DNA of 56,494 bases from Atlanticothrix silvestris CENA357 (GCF_016056295.1 NZ_JAECZB010000020.1:1-56494), one strand, 5' to 3'. Numbered from the stretch's first letter, positions 17,299-26,379 are shown. Numbers and translations: made by a program. Notes: generated by a model from the sequence alone, not told the origin.

Positions 17299-17991
17299 GT
17301 GCAAAACCTTTATATTTATCAGCAGTTAGAGCAATCTTATGAGTTTAAAACAACTAATATTAAAGATTATGCATCAAGAGCATTTGAGTTTGATGGAGTA
17401 GATGACTATGTATATGTCGAAAACTTTGAATGGAACAGTGGTGGGCCTGTCACTGTTGAACTTTGGGTGAAGGTCAACACCACAGATATTCAAGAAAATG
17501 TTACTTTTTGCGTTGGCTTTCAAGAAAATCCCAATCGTTTTCAAGTCCATTTACCCTGGTCTGACCGAATGCTTTATTGGGATTATGGCAACTGTTCTCG
17601 TACAGGAGGTGTCGAGATAGACTACACTTCGTACCTAGATAAATGGACTCACATCGCTCTAGTTTCTCAAGGCAAAGGAGGTAGATTCAAGGGGATTTAT
17701 TTAAACGGTACTCTTGTGGCTAGCGACAATATCTCCGATGGGCCTAAAATTCCTCTAAAAAAACTCATCATTGGCAAGTGGGGTGATTTGTATTTCAAAG
17801 GCAAGATAGATAATTTCCGCATCTGGAATATTGTTCGCAGCCAAGAGCAAATTTGTGCCTACATGAATAACCGCCTTCAGGGTAATGAACCAGGATTGGT
17901 TGGCTACTGGCACTTAGACAACAGACTCGCCAAAGACTACTCTCACAACCGAAATCACGGCACATGGAATGGCAAATATTGCATCGTCTAA
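17299..17991 (+). CDS. LamG / concanavalin A-like lectin domain protein
   Basis: The product is a single jelly-roll LamG domain: FEFDGVDDYVYVENF, VTVELWVKV, KWTHIALVSQGKGG, GIYLNGTLVASDN, KLIIGKWGD, GKIDNFRIWNIVRSQEQI and GLVGYWHLDN appear in the usual order. Such domains bind carbohydrate or act as adhesion modules. No signal peptide is visible, which is odd for an extracellular lectin. The GTG at 17299 is preferred (AGGAG at 17287-17291, 7-base spacing). The upstream in-frame ATG at 17248 lies in a GCGATGCCTACGGCGG repeat, and the ATG at 17293 is too close to the ribosome-binding site. It sits between EPS modification genes. Confidence 0.8.
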   Translation: MQNLYIYQQLEQSYEFKTTNIKDYASRAFEFDGVDDYVYVENFEWNSGGPVTVELWVKVNTTDIQENVTFCVGFQENPNRFQVHLPWSDRMLYWDYGNCSRTGGVEIDYTSYLDKWTHIALVSQGKGGRFKGIYLNGTLVASDNISDGPKIPLKKLIIGKWGDLYFKGKIDNFRIWNIVRSQEQICAYMNNRLQGNEPGLVGYWHLDNRLAKDYSHNRNHGTWNGKYCIV

Positions 17992-18018
17992 GAGAAAGTT
18001 CAATAAAGCTTCAAAAAG

Positions 18019-18900
18019 ATGAATATTTTGGTAAAAAAATTTAGCAATCGGATTGTAGAAAGTTTTTATCAAATTCCTTTTTTGAGAAATAAAATTGAAA
18101 CTGATTATCAAGCGTCAGTAGAAAAACATATTAATAATTTACCTTTACTCTCAACTGCTGACCAGAATTTAGTTGAAACTCTTAGAAATGAAGGAATTAT
18201 TATAACTTCATTGGCAGCACTCTCCATTCCTTCTACTCCCAGAATGTTACAGGTGACGAAAAAATTGATGCTAAAAATGCCCCACAGCATTCCGGGAAAT
18301 GAACATAAATTTGTAACTCACGCTACAAATGAACAAATAATGGAGTATCCAGAAATTTTTTACTGGGGATTACAACAACGTTTACTTGATATTATTGAAA
18401 ATTACTTAGGTCTGCCAGTTGCTTATCATCATCCGTCTTTTCGTAGAGATCTTGCTAATCAAGTCCAGCGAAAAACGAGGTTGTGGCATTTAGACAAGGA
18501 AGACCGAAAAATGATCAAAGTTATTGTTTATTTACATGATATAGATGATGATGGTGGGCCCTTTCAATATATTCCCCTATCTTTTAGCTCAACAATAACT
18601 CGCTCTCTAAGATATAACTATGGTTATGTTCAAGCCAAAACCATGCAACAGGTTATCTCACCATTAAATTGGAAATCTTGTACAGGCTCTTCTGGCACAG
18701 TAATTATTGCTGACACTGCAAAAATTTTTCATAGAGGAAAAATACCTACCAGTTCAGATAGATTCGCAATATTTTTTGATTACACTTCTCAGTCTCCAAA
18801 ACACCCATTTTATTGCCAACGTCCCTTAACTAACGAGAATTTATTAATACTTGCTGAAAAGCTTTCTGAAAAGCAAAAGCAGTGTGTTTTCTGGCGATGA
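18019..18900 (+). CDS. phytanoyl-CoA dioxygenase-like Fe(II)/2-oxoglutarate oxygenase
   Basis: The 293-residue protein has the order expected for PhyH-type double-stranded beta-helix oxygenases. It has TRLWHLDKEDRKMIKVIVYL with the HxD iron ligands, DIDDDGGPFQYIPLSF, then GSSGTVIIADTAKIFHRGK with the distal His, and DRFAIFFDY with the likely 2-oxoglutarate Arg. The family hydroxylates small molecules, lipids or carrier-bound amino acids. It lies 28 bases after the LamG gene and is followed by the A-PCP-TE gene, so its substrate could be sugar, acyl chain or tethered amino acid. The ATG at 18019 has a weak ribosome-binding site. Confidence 0.72.
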   Translation: MNILVKKFSNRIVESFYQIPFLRNKIETDYQASVEKHINNLPLLSTADQNLVETLRNEGIIITSLAALSIPSTPRMLQVTKKLMLKMPHSIPGNEHKFVTHATNEQIMEYPEIFYWGLQQRLLDIIENYLGLPVAYHHPSFRRDLANQVQRKTRLWHLDKEDRKMIKVIVYLHDIDDDGGPFQYIPLSFSSTITRSLRYNYGYVQAKTMQQVISPLNWKSCTGSSGTVIIADTAKIFHRGKIPTSSDRFAIFFDYTSQSPKHPFYCQRPLTNENLLILAEKLSEKQKQCVFWR

Positions 18901-19049
18901 TTGCAATTGCGTTAACCTGAACTTCTAAAAAACTAGGATTCGTTATGCCTTAAGAAAAATGATCTAGTTTTTTAGGAGTTAAACAAACTAAAAAAATGAC
19001 AAGAGATAGCGCAGATAAGTAGAGTATCTTAGTTTGACAAATTTGCCCA

Positions 19050-19104
19050 CAGACTAAAAGTCTGGAGCGTAGCGTCCCGCAAGGAAGCCTGTCTTTACAG
19101 GCTT
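19050..19104 (+). terminator. double hairpin with T-rich tail after the oxygenase gene
   Basis: CAGACT-AAA-AGTCTG (19050-19064) is followed by AGCCTGT-CTTT-ACAGGCT (19086-19103) and TTGTTTG. The second hairpin looks like an intrinsic terminator. The intervening GGAGCGTAGCGTCCCGCAAG is Nostoc dispersed-repeat material, so this may be a repeat that acts as terminator. Confidence 0.5.
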
Positions 19105-19179
19105 TGTTTGCCGTATAGCTACACCCTTTAGGATGTTGGTGTAAAAGTGAGATGCACTCGCAGATAAAAAATAAATATT

Positions 19180-21891
19180 ATGAATAATAATTCCGAATTT
19201 CAACAAAATATTTCTCTAGATAACTTAACTTCCATCATAGGTATTCCAACTGCACAGGAATGGAATGACACACAGCTAGTTGAAGCTAAGTATATGTGCG
19301 TTCATCAAATGTTTGAGATGCAGGTAGAGCGATCGCCCCAAGCAATTGCTGTAATATTTGAAAACACACAACTTACCTATGAGCAGTTAAACCAACATGC
19401 TAATCAGTTAGCACACATGCTACGTGCTTTAGGGGTTGGGCCTAATATACTTGTGGGAATTTGTCTGGAGCGCTCGTTGGAGATGATTGTAGGACTCCTA
19501 GGGATTCTCAAGGCTGGAGGCGCTTATGTACCTTTAGATCCGGCATATCCTTTAGAGCGTTTAGCCTTCATTTTCTCAGACACCCAGACACCAGTCTTAT
19601 TAACCCAAGAAAATTTGATTAACAAGCTACCACCGCATGAAGCACAAGTCGTTTGTCTAGACTCAAACTGGCAAAACAACACTCATAACAATAAACAAAA
19701 CCCTATAAATCAGACAACGGCTGATGACCTCATTTATGTAATATACACATCTGGTTCTACAGGCCACCCTAAAGGTGTAATGATTCCTCATGCGGGTATC
19801 TGTAATCAACTCTACTGGAAGCAAGAAACCTTTGGATTAACTCAAGCAGACAAAGTTTTACTGAATATTTCTTTTAGCTTCGACCCCTCAGTATGGCAGA
19901 TATTCTGGCCATTGTGCTTCGGAGGGCAATTGATTATAGCTCGCCCTGGTGGATATCAAGACACCGCCTATCTTGTAAAGGTAATTACCGAACACCAAAT
20001 TACCATTTTTGCCTTAGTACCTTCCATGCTTCGTGTTTTACTGCAACAGAAGGGTATTGAGAATTGCCAATCTCTTAGGCACATTATCTGTGGTGGTGAA
20101 GCTTTACCTGTTGAACTTATAGAGCGTTTCTTTGCCAAACTGAATTTAGACAATGTTTTACATAATTGTTATGGACCAACAGAAGCTTCCATTGATACCA
20201 CATTCTGGACTTGCCAGCGCGGCACTAATTACGCCTTTGCTCCCATTGGTCGCCCTATTACCAATGTACAGATTTACATACTCAATGAAAATTTGCAATC
20301 TGTGCCGGTTGGTGAATCAGGTGAATTATATATTGGCGGTATTGGTCTAGCGCGAGGTTATATGAACCGTCCAGAACTGACTACAGAAAAGTTCATTTTC
20401 GACCCTTTTAGCTCTGAAGTTAAAGCACGTCTTTACAAAACTGGAGACTTGGTACGTTACTTAAATGACGGTAATATCCAGTTCCTTGGCCGTATTGACC
20501 ACCAAGTGAAAGTACGAGGCTTTCGGATTGAACTAGAAGAAATTGAAACTATATTAAATCAACATCCAGCCATACACCAGACGGTAGTTATTGCCCGTGA
20601 AAATTTTCCTGGCGACCAACGATTAGTTGCCTATCTTGTTCCTCATCAACAGATCCCTACAAACGATGAACTGCGTCGTTTTCTTAAGCAGAAGCTACCC
20701 GACTACATGATACCTTCTTCTTTTGTGATCCTAGAGTTTTTACCTCTGACCCCCAACGGCAAAATAGACCGAGACAGTTTACCCGCACCGAACCAAATTA
20801 GACAAGCAATTCCAGCCACCAAAGTAGCTGCTCAGGATGATTTAGAACTGCGACTGACAGAAATTTGGGAAAAAGTTTTGGGTATCCAACCCATCGGTAT
20901 GAATGATAACTACTTTGACCTGGGAGGGTATTCTTTGCTGGCGGTACACTTGTTCACAGAAATCGAGAAGACTTTGGGTCAAAATTTGCCCTTATCTATC
21001 TTGTACCAAGCACCAACAATTAAGCAACTTGCTGACATAATTCGTCAGTCAACAATATTAGCATCTTGGTCTTCCCTTGTGGCGATTCAGCCTAGTGGCA
21101 CTAAGCCACCATTATTTTTGATCCATGCCGTTTTTGGAGATGTTCTCTCCTATAAGGATTTAGCACGTCATCTCGGTTTTGAGCAACCCGTTTATGGTCT
21201 ACAAGCTCAAGGCTTGGATGGAAAACAGGCTCCCTACACTCGAATTGAAGACATGGCATCTCACTATCTTAAAGAGGTACAAACTCTTCAGCCCAATGGC
21301 CCTTATTTGCTAGGAGGACACTCTTTTGGCGGTGTAGTAGCCTTTGAGATGGCACAGCAACTGCACAAACAAGGTCAAAAAGTAGGTCTACTGACTTTAT
21401 TTCATAGCTCTGCTCCGGCTCATATCAAACAATTGTCATTCTCAAAGGAAATACTGACTCATTTGCAGACCTTTTTCCAAACAGGACTTGCTTATCTTCA
21501 TGACAAAAATTTGGACAAGTGGCTGCTAAATAAGTTCATAGGTATTAGCTACAAATTTCACCTATTTTTTGGGCTGCCATTTCCTCGCATTTACCGTAAC
21601 CGATATATTAGAGAAGTTAATATACAGGCTTTAAAAAAATATGTTCCGTCGATTTATCCAGGACAAATGACCTTTATGCAGATTGAGGAACAGGTGGAAA
21701 AAATGGAAACTCCAAGCTCTAAACATATTACCCAATTAGGCTGGGCTAATTTGGTGGCTGGAGAGTTGGATGTTCATTATATCCCTGGTACTCACGACTC
21801 CATACTCAAAGAGCCAAACGTGCAAATTCTGTCTGCAAAATTGAAGACTTGTTTAGAAAAGTCTCTGACGAAATACGATGAAATGGGCTGA
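19180..21891 (+). CDS. NRPS-like stand-alone module: adenylation, peptidyl carrier, thioesterase (A-PCP-TE)
   Basis: The 903-residue enzyme has an adenylation domain (about 45-530), a carrier domain (about 550-620) and a thioesterase (about 640-890). A3 is IYTSGSTGHPKGVM, A5 is NCYGPTE and A10 is LTPNGKIDRDSL. The carrier serine is S585 in DLGGYSLL and the thioesterase serine is S715 in GGHSFGG. No condensation domain is present. My manual reading of the specificity pocket against GrsA is D-P-W-A-I-G-C-I-D-K. The acidic first position suggests an alpha-amino acid, but I know no match and assign no substrate. It should activate one monomer and release or transfer it, perhaps onto polysaccharide. 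A terminator-like hairpin precedes it, so it may be its own transcript. Confidence 0.88.
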   Translation: MNNNSEFQQNISLDNLTSIIGIPTAQEWNDTQLVEAKYMCVHQMFEMQVERSPQAIAVIFENTQLTYEQLNQHANQLAHMLRALGVGPNILVGICLERSLEMIVGLLGILKAGGAYVPLDPAYPLERLAFIFSDTQTPVLLTQENLINKLPPHEAQVVCLDSNWQNNTHNNKQNPINQTTADDLIYVIYTSGSTGHPKGVMIPHAGICNQLYWKQETFGLTQADKVLLNISFSFDPSVWQIFWPLCFGGQLIIARPGGYQDTAYLVKVITEHQITIFALVPSMLRVLLQQKGIENCQSLRHIICGGEALPVELIERFFAKLNLDNVLHNCYGPTEASIDTTFWTCQRGTNYAFAPIGRPITNVQIYILNENLQSVPVGESGELYIGGIGLARGYMNRPELTTEKFIFDPFSSEVKARLYKTGDLVRYLNDGNIQFLGRIDHQVKVRGFRIELEEIETILNQHPAIHQTVVIARENFPGDQRLVAYLVPHQQIPTNDELRRFLKQKLPDYMIPSSFVILEFLPLTPNGKIDRDSLPAPNQIRQAIPATKVAAQDDLELRLTEIWEKVLGIQPIGMNDNYFDLGGYSLLAVHLFTEIEKTLGQNLPLSILYQAPTIKQLADIIRQSTILASWSSLVAIQPSGTKPPLFLIHAVFGDVLSYKDLARHLGFEQPVYGLQAQGLDGKQAPYTRIEDMASHYLKEVQTLQPNGPYLLGGHSFGGVVAFEMAQQLHKQGQKVGLLTLFHSSAPAHIKQLSFSKEILTHLQTFFQTGLAYLHDKNLDKWLLNKFIGISYKFHLFFGLPFPRIYRNRYIREVNIQALKKYVPSIYPGQMTFMQIEEQVEKMETPSSKHITQLGWANLVAGELDVHYIPGTHDSILKEPNVQILSAKLKTCLEKSLTKYDEMG

Positions 21892-21990
21892 AAGACCTAT
21901 CAGGTGGATAAATACAGCGCAGTGGATATGAACTTTATTCGTTCTGTAATTCATTCAAGATACTCTTTTAAGCCTTGTTTTGATCATAAA

Positions 21991-22022
21991 ACCTCATGAT
22001 TTTGTATAATCACATTTGAGGT
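21991..22022. terminator. possible bidirectional terminator between convergent genes
   Basis: ACCTCA (21991-21996) pairs with TGAGGT (22017-22022), with an inner TGAT/ATCA pairing and a bulge. It sits between the NRPS stop at 21891 and the convergent DUF2301 gene stop at 22031. The stem is imperfect. Confidence 0.35.
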
Positions 22023-22030
22023 CTACTGCA

Positions 22031-22687
22031 TTAAGCCTTGGCTGAATTTTGTTCTTTTAAATAAGCAAACACAGATTTATCTCCAATATCTGGAGGAATT
22101 GCTTGCATTGCTTTACGCAGAGCAAATACCAAAAATAAAACCGCCCAAACTCCTAATAAAATTTGTTCCCCTACCGTTGGTAAAATTCCGACTAAATGTC
22201 CTAACAATAATAGTGGGACTGTGACGGTTAATACTTTAGTTTCCAAACGATTAAAGCAAAAAGCTTCTTTGAAATAAATACCTGTCAAAGCAACGAAGAT
22301 AAAACCTACGCCAAATAAAGTCAGAGGCTGATTATAAATCGTGACAGCTAAAGGTTCACTACTAGATAATGCCAGTACTACTGAGGTAATGCTACCGATC
22401 GCCCAAAAAATTTGCAAAAGTCGGTGTAATAAAGCCATGTAAATATGAATGGTCAATAAACTGACACCAAGAGCAAGACTAAAGCAGGCATACAAAGGTG
22501 TGAGTAGGGTAAGGACAGATGGATTATTGTTTAACAACACCAAACCACTGCCTACAGTAAAACTCAGTGCAGCTATCATTAATCCAGCGCGGTAGATCAT
22601 TACCCCAGTGCGATCGCTTTGATTAATGGTAAACTCCCCAAATTGACCTTGATAAACTTCCGGTGCAGATAGTGTTTGTGTAGTCAT
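22031..22687 (-). CDS. DUF2301 integral membrane protein
   Basis: The 218-residue protein has six or seven hydrophobic segments after a soluble N-terminus (GEFTINQSDRTGVMIYRAGL) and ends with a hydrophilic tail (PPDIGDKSVFAYLKEQNSAK). This matches the cyanobacterial/plastid DUF2301 family, whose function is not known to me. The conserved FKEAFCFNRLETKVLTVTVP loop is present. It is transcribed divergently from nothing close by; the SAM hydrolase gene lies 158 bases upstream on the same strand, and a separate promoter is possible. Confidence 0.8.
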   Translation of the reverse strand: MTTQTLSAPEVYQGQFGEFTINQSDRTGVMIYRAGLMIAALSFTVGSGLVLLNNNPSVLTLLTPLYACFSLALGVSLLTIHIYMALLHRLLQIFWAIGSITSVVLALSSSEPLAVTIYNQPLTLFGVGFIFVALTGIYFKEAFCFNRLETKVLTVTVPLLLLGHLVGILPTVGEQILLGVWAVLFLVFALRKAMQAIPPDIGDKSVFAYLKEQNSAKA

Positions 22688-22845
22688 ATCAAAAAATAAT
22701 ACTGTTAATTTTCTTGTAGCATTTAACGAGAACTGGCTGACAGGTTACTTTTTACTATTGCGGGCAGTTAACTGCACTTGATGTTATCTCTAGGTTACAT
22801 GATTAATTACATTCTAGAATTTAGGCAAAAACCTATGATGGGAAT

Positions 22846-23676
22846 TTATCTATTTTCTGGAGTCTGGTTGTTTTCCAAAAATAAAACTTGTAACTGATCT
22901 GGTAAGTTAATCTGCAATTGTAAGTGTGCATTACCGCTATTTATGGCAATTTCTACCCAGCCGTGACTCCCTATTAAAGCAATGGCTGCGCCAATTTTGA
23001 CATCACTATAGGTTTCAGCACCCGGTATAGTCAACCCAGCAGCTTGCACACACCAGCTTTTACTTTGCACATAACTTCCTGGAATGTTACTCACTAAGTT
23101 GCCAAAATAATCAATATATTGAATACAACCCATCACACCAGTAGCTGTCTTGTTGCAGATATCTATATCCAGCTTTACCAAAGTTTCTGGGTAGATTTCT
23201 TGTCCTAGCTCTTTAAGAGAGATACCACTAGCAAGATTAGCTGCCACTGGTGCAAAGATATCTCTACCGTGAAAAGTTTTGCTTGGTTGAGGGGTTCGCC
23301 AATAATCAGGATTTGTGAGTTCAACTGCTGCAATTGCTGGACTTTGAGTTAATACTCCACTGAATATGCCATTATCTGGCCCTACGAGAAAACCTTGAGC
23401 AAATTCTACTGCGATCGCCCTGCGTCTACTACCTACCCCTGGATCTACCACTGCGATATGTACTGTCCCTACCGGGAAATAGCGATAAGCATTCATCAAA
23501 CAAAATCTAGCTGCGGCGATGTTTTGCGGCGGAATCTGATGTGTTAAGTCTACCACCGTCAGTTTAGGGTTGATTTGAGCTATTACTCCCTTAACCACGC
23601 CAACATACACATCGCGATCGCCAAAATCGCTTAGCACAGTCAGAATTGCTCGTTGATCAGTTGGGCGATTGAACAT
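22846..23676 (-). CDS. SAM hydrolase / SAM hydroxide adenosyltransferase (DUF62 family)
   Basis: The 276-residue protein has the N-terminal domain of the fluorinase/chlorinase superfamily: LTVLSDFGDRDVYVGVVKG, VVDLTHQIPPQNI, HIAVVDPGVGSRRR and KTFHGRDIFAPVAA. The Asp-Arg-His triad used by the water-activating members is present as D78, R85 and H136, which argues for hydrolysis of S-adenosylmethionine to adenosine and methionine rather than halogenation. The C-terminal domain has YIDYFGNLVSNI. Length is normal. The promoter region upstream contains a perfect 12-bp-stem hairpin and is shared with a divergent small ORF. Confidence 0.88.
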   Translation of the reverse strand: MFNRPTDQRAILTVLSDFGDRDVYVGVVKGVIAQINPKLTVVDLTHQIPPQNIAAARFCLMNAYRYFPVGTVHIAVVDPGVGSRRRAIAVEFAQGFLVGPDNGIFSGVLTQSPAIAAVELTNPDYWRTPQPSKTFHGRDIFAPVAANLASGISLKELGQEIYPETLVKLDIDICNKTATGVMGCIQYIDYFGNLVSNIPGSYVQSKSWCVQAAGLTIPGAETYSDVKIGAAIALIGSHGWVEIAINSGNAHLQLQINLPDQLQVLFLENNQTPENR

Positions 23677-23705
23677 AGCTTGACAATAAAATATAATAAA
23701 TCATA

Positions 23706-23733
23706 ATATTCTGTAGCTGTTGCTACAGAATAT
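23706..23733. promoter_or_regulatory. perfect inverted repeat in divergent promoter region
   Basis: ATATTCTGTAGC (23706-23717) and GCTACAGAATAT (23722-23733) form a 12-bp stem with a TGTT loop. It lies between the SAM-hydrolase start (23676, minus) and the 51-aa ORF (23788, plus). Position suggests an operator or an RNA structure; no T-run follows on either strand. Confidence 0.45.
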
Positions 23734-23787
23734 ATGTTATGTTAGGAAGACAAGACATAAAGAGAAACTTTTAAGAGGTTAACTATT

Positions 23788-23943
23788 ATGAGCCAAAATA
23801 GAATGCAAGTTGCTAGTCAAGCCAAAGAAGCACATAGACAAAATATCCAAAGAAGCCTACAACATAGACTGCAAGTAGCCAAAGCTAGTGGTGACGAAAG
23901 GCTGATTCGTCAATTAGAAGCAGAAATCAAGTATTTCGGCTAA
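23788..23943 (+). CDS. small basic helical protein (51 aa)
   Basis: The ORF encodes 51 residues starting MSQNRMQVASQAKEAHRQNI and ending RQLEAEIKYFG. It is highly charged, rich in Gln, Arg and Ala, and probably forms one or two amphipathic helices. I recall similar short proteins in filamentous cyanobacteria but no function. AAGAGG at about 23772 precedes the ATG, and a GC-rich terminator follows 27 bases after the stop, so it looks like a complete small transcription unit. Confidence 0.65.
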   Translation: MSQNRMQVASQAKEAHRQNIQRSLQHRLQVAKASGDERLIRQLEAEIKYFG

Positions 23944-23970
23944 ATTAATAGTTTTAATACTTTGTTGTGT

Positions 23971-23997
23971 GAAGTCCCGCCCCGGCGGGTTTTATAT
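23971..23997 (+). terminator. intrinsic terminator of the 51-aa gene
   Basis: CCCGCCCCGGCGGG forms a short GC-rich stem and is followed by TTTTATATTTTC. It lies just downstream of the small gene ending at 23943. Confidence 0.7.
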
Positions 23998-24031
23998 TTT
24001 CTATTTCTTTTTTATAAAAAACACAAAGCAT

Positions 24032-24063
24032 AAAAGGGTTATCAACTAATTGATAACCCTTTT
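24032..24063. terminator. strong bidirectional terminator (14-bp perfect stem)
   Basis: AAAAGGGTTATCAA (24032-24045), loop CTAA, and TTGATAACCCTTTT (24050-24063) pair perfectly with A/T tracts at both ends. It separates the convergent 51-aa gene and the PRC/DUF2382 gene and can end both transcripts. Confidence 0.88.
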
Positions 24064-24108
24064 TACAATCTCTGTTCTTTTAACAGAAAAACAATCAATG
24101 CTTTTTAC

Positions 24109-25056
24109 CTATATTCTTCTTTCCTTGATTGATTCATCGCTTTTATTAATGTCTAATTCTTCACGGCGAAGGGTTTCTTGAGCCTCTACTGTATCTTGTT
24201 CTACAACTTTCTTGACTCTAACTTCCTCACGCAAAACAGCTTCCTTGTGAATATCAGGAGTCTCTTCGTAAATGTCCACACGAGCAACTTCTCCTTCACG
24301 GAAGTCAACATCACCGGGAGAAACTGTCCTACCTGCATCTGTGGGAGTAGTACGTTCAATCACTACTCGCTCTTTTTCGATTGGAACTGAAACTTGTGCC
24401 CTCTCAGTTTCAACATGTTTGCCAACTGCTACTTCTCCCGTTTTAACGCGAGATTTATTTGCAACTAACCGTTCTTCGTACAATTTGAGACTTTGATGAT
24501 TCTGCTCATTCATATTGTACAAATCTGGTTCTTTGTCGTAAGTATAAGTCTCACGTTCATAAGTAGGCCTTGGCATGGGTGTAGTTTCCCTTCTTGCCGG
24601 CTCAGTATAAGCTGCTGGAGTGTCTAAAGGTGCTGAGCTTTCTACAGGAGTTTGTACATCTAAAGGTGTTGATGTCTCTAAAGGCATTTCTCTTGTGGGA
24701 GTCCGATAAACTCCGCGCAACTGTTCCTCATAATCGTAATCAACACGTTCCAAATTATGGAAATCAGGTAAGTTTTCTACTTGCTCTCTGGTTAAGCCTG
24801 TTGCGTAGATCCGTCTATCAGAATAACTGGTGCGTGAGCGTCCAATTGGCAACAACACCTGCTTACCAAAAATCCAAAAGCCTGTATCAACAACTAAATA
24901 GCGAAAGCAACCTGAATCATCTACTAAAATATCTTTTACAGTGCCAACTTTTTCGTCATTTATATCTGAATAGACATCAAAATTTTTGATGTCGTAGTTA
25001 TCAAAATCAGTATCTTTATAGTTGGTAGCAAAATCTTCCAGTTTATAAAGAGTCAT
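24109..25056 (-). CDS. PRC-barrel and DUF2382 domain stress protein
   Basis: The 315-residue protein has a PRC-barrel at about residues 20-100 (NFDVYSDINDEKVGTVKDIL, YLVVDTGFWIFGKQVLLPIG), a proline-rich linker, and a DUF2382 (YsnF/AvaK-like) domain at about 185-300. That domain begins LKLYEERLVANKSRVKTGEV and contains VSVPIEKERVVIERT. Such proteins are linked to general stress or desiccation responses in cyanobacteria and Deinococcus. It is strongly acidic and charged, without a signal peptide. The gene runs convergent to the small ORF across a strong terminator, and its own upstream region (25057-25450) is shared with the divergent SLH gene. Confidence 0.85.
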   Translation of the reverse strand: MTLYKLEDFATNYKDTDFDNYDIKNFDVYSDINDEKVGTVKDILVDDSGCFRYLVVDTGFWIFGKQVLLPIGRSRTSYSDRRIYATGLTREQVENLPDFHNLERVDYDYEEQLRGVYRTPTREMPLETSTPLDVQTPVESSAPLDTPAAYTEPARRETTPMPRPTYERETYTYDKEPDLYNMNEQNHQSLKLYEERLVANKSRVKTGEVAVGKHVETERAQVSVPIEKERVVIERTTPTDAGRTVSPGDVDFREGEVARVDIYEETPDIHKEAVLREEVRVKKVVEQDTVEAQETLRREELDINKSDESIKERRI

Positions 25057-25450
25057 AATTATTTTTTAGCTCACTGTCTACACTTCCTATGCTAAACCTT
25101 TATCGTATTACTCCATCTTTCTGATGGCTGAATTGAATTAAATCAAAAATTAATACCTTTAGGGGATGCAAAAATTAAGTATTCTGAATGATAATTTAAA
25201 TAGATTGTAAGTAGATTGTAAGATGTTGCCCTTAAGATAAAAAATTTAATAGCTACGCTGCTGAAAAATTCCTCTTCCAAACATCGAACACAAAAGAGAG
25301 TGTAGCGTCTCGTTCAGAATAATAGTAAATAAAAAGAGAAGATTTTACAAATAATAATTTATTTAATACTGTGATTAAAATTATTAATCTTTAACTTAAT
25401 TTAACTTACTTTTTTATAAAAATTTAGACACTAAAGGAGGACATTATATA
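25057..25450. other. 394-bp divergent promoter region
   Basis: It separates the PRC/DUF2382 gene (minus) from the SLH gene (plus). It is very AT-rich and contains a short direct repeat TAGATTGTAAG (two copies at about 25201-25222). Promoters for both genes are expected here but no element could be fixed. Confidence 0.4.
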
Positions 25451-26347
25451 ATGTCTATTTTCTCTAACTTATCAGCATTAAGTGCATCTTTATTAACTTT
25501 AGGGCTAGCAGTAAGTACAACTGCTCAAACTCCTTCAGTACAAACTAGTTTTCCTGATGTTCCACCTAATTATTGGGCACAACCATTCATTCAGCGTATG
25601 GCCCAAAGAAGTATAGTTGTTGGATATCCAGATGGAACGTTTCGACCAGAACAGGCTGTACAGCGTGATGAATTTGCAGCAATGATTCGCAAAGCTTTTA
25701 ATCAAGAACAAGTGCGACAAATACCAAGTGGAAGTGTTTATCAAGATGTGCCTGATGGCTACTGGGCTGAACCTGCAATTGAAGAAGCCTACCAACAAGG
25801 ATTTATGAGTAGCTATCCTAGTAATACATTTCGCCCAAATCAGCCAGTTTCCAGGGTTGAGGCGATAGTTACTTTAGTTAATGGGCTAAATTTGGCACCA
25901 AAAACTCAACAAACGACTACAACAGCACCTACACGTCGTATAGCTAAAAAACCTATATATTTTCCTTTAGCAATTACTTCCTTGATGCAGCCTTTAATAG
26001 TGCCTCAAGCGAAGGTTGCAAAAGCGCCTACCCCTCCCCCAGTAGAATCTCAAACAACTGCTGTTCAAGAACCTGTTGCAGCAATTGTTAGTGACTATTA
26101 TCAAGATTCTCAAAGGGTTCCTAAGGATGCCGTCGATGATGTAGGAATAGCCACACAAAAAAATATGGTGGTTAATTATCCAAATCCTAAGCTTTTAAAT
26201 CCTAATCAGCCTTTGAAACGCGCAACAGCCGCTGCTTTAATTCATCAGGCGTTGGTTGCTCAAGATAGGATAGAACCTCTTCCTGAAAATGCGGAAGCTT
26301 ATAACTATATTGTCCGACCTGAAATTAGCCAACAAGCTGCTCGGTAA
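25451..26347 (+). CDS. secreted S-layer homology (SLH) domain protein
   Basis: The 298-residue protein has a signal peptide (hydrophobic ALSASLLTLGLAVSTTAQ, about residues 8-26). Two clear SLH motifs follow: FPDVPPNYWAQPFIQRM with GYPDGTFRPEQAVQRDEF, and YQDVPDGYWAEPAIEEA with SYPSNTFRPNQPVSRVE. A proline/threonine linker then leads to a degenerate third repeat near 225-275. SLH domains bind peptidoglycan-linked polymer and anchor cell-envelope proteins. No porin domain follows, unlike the long SLH-porins of cyanobacteria. AGGAGG at about 25436 supports the start. A strong terminator follows. Confidence 0.88.
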   Translation: MSIFSNLSALSASLLTLGLAVSTTAQTPSVQTSFPDVPPNYWAQPFIQRMAQRSIVVGYPDGTFRPEQAVQRDEFAAMIRKAFNQEQVRQIPSGSVYQDVPDGYWAEPAIEEAYQQGFMSSYPSNTFRPNQPVSRVEAIVTLVNGLNLAPKTQQTTTTAPTRRIAKKPIYFPLAITSLMQPLIVPQAKVAKAPTPPPVESQTTAVQEPVAAIVSDYYQDSQRVPKDAVDDVGIATQKNMVVNYPNPKLLNPNQPLKRATAAALIHQALVAQDRIEPLPENAEAYNYIVRPEISQQAAR

Positions 26348-26379
26348 TTTTCACCAATACTGGTTGACCAAGAGTGCAT

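Noticed and set aside
24594-24989. 131-aa plus-strand ORF opposite the PRC/DUF2382 gene
   Set aside because: The opposite strand encodes recognisable PRC and DUF2382 motifs, so this frame is a shadow.
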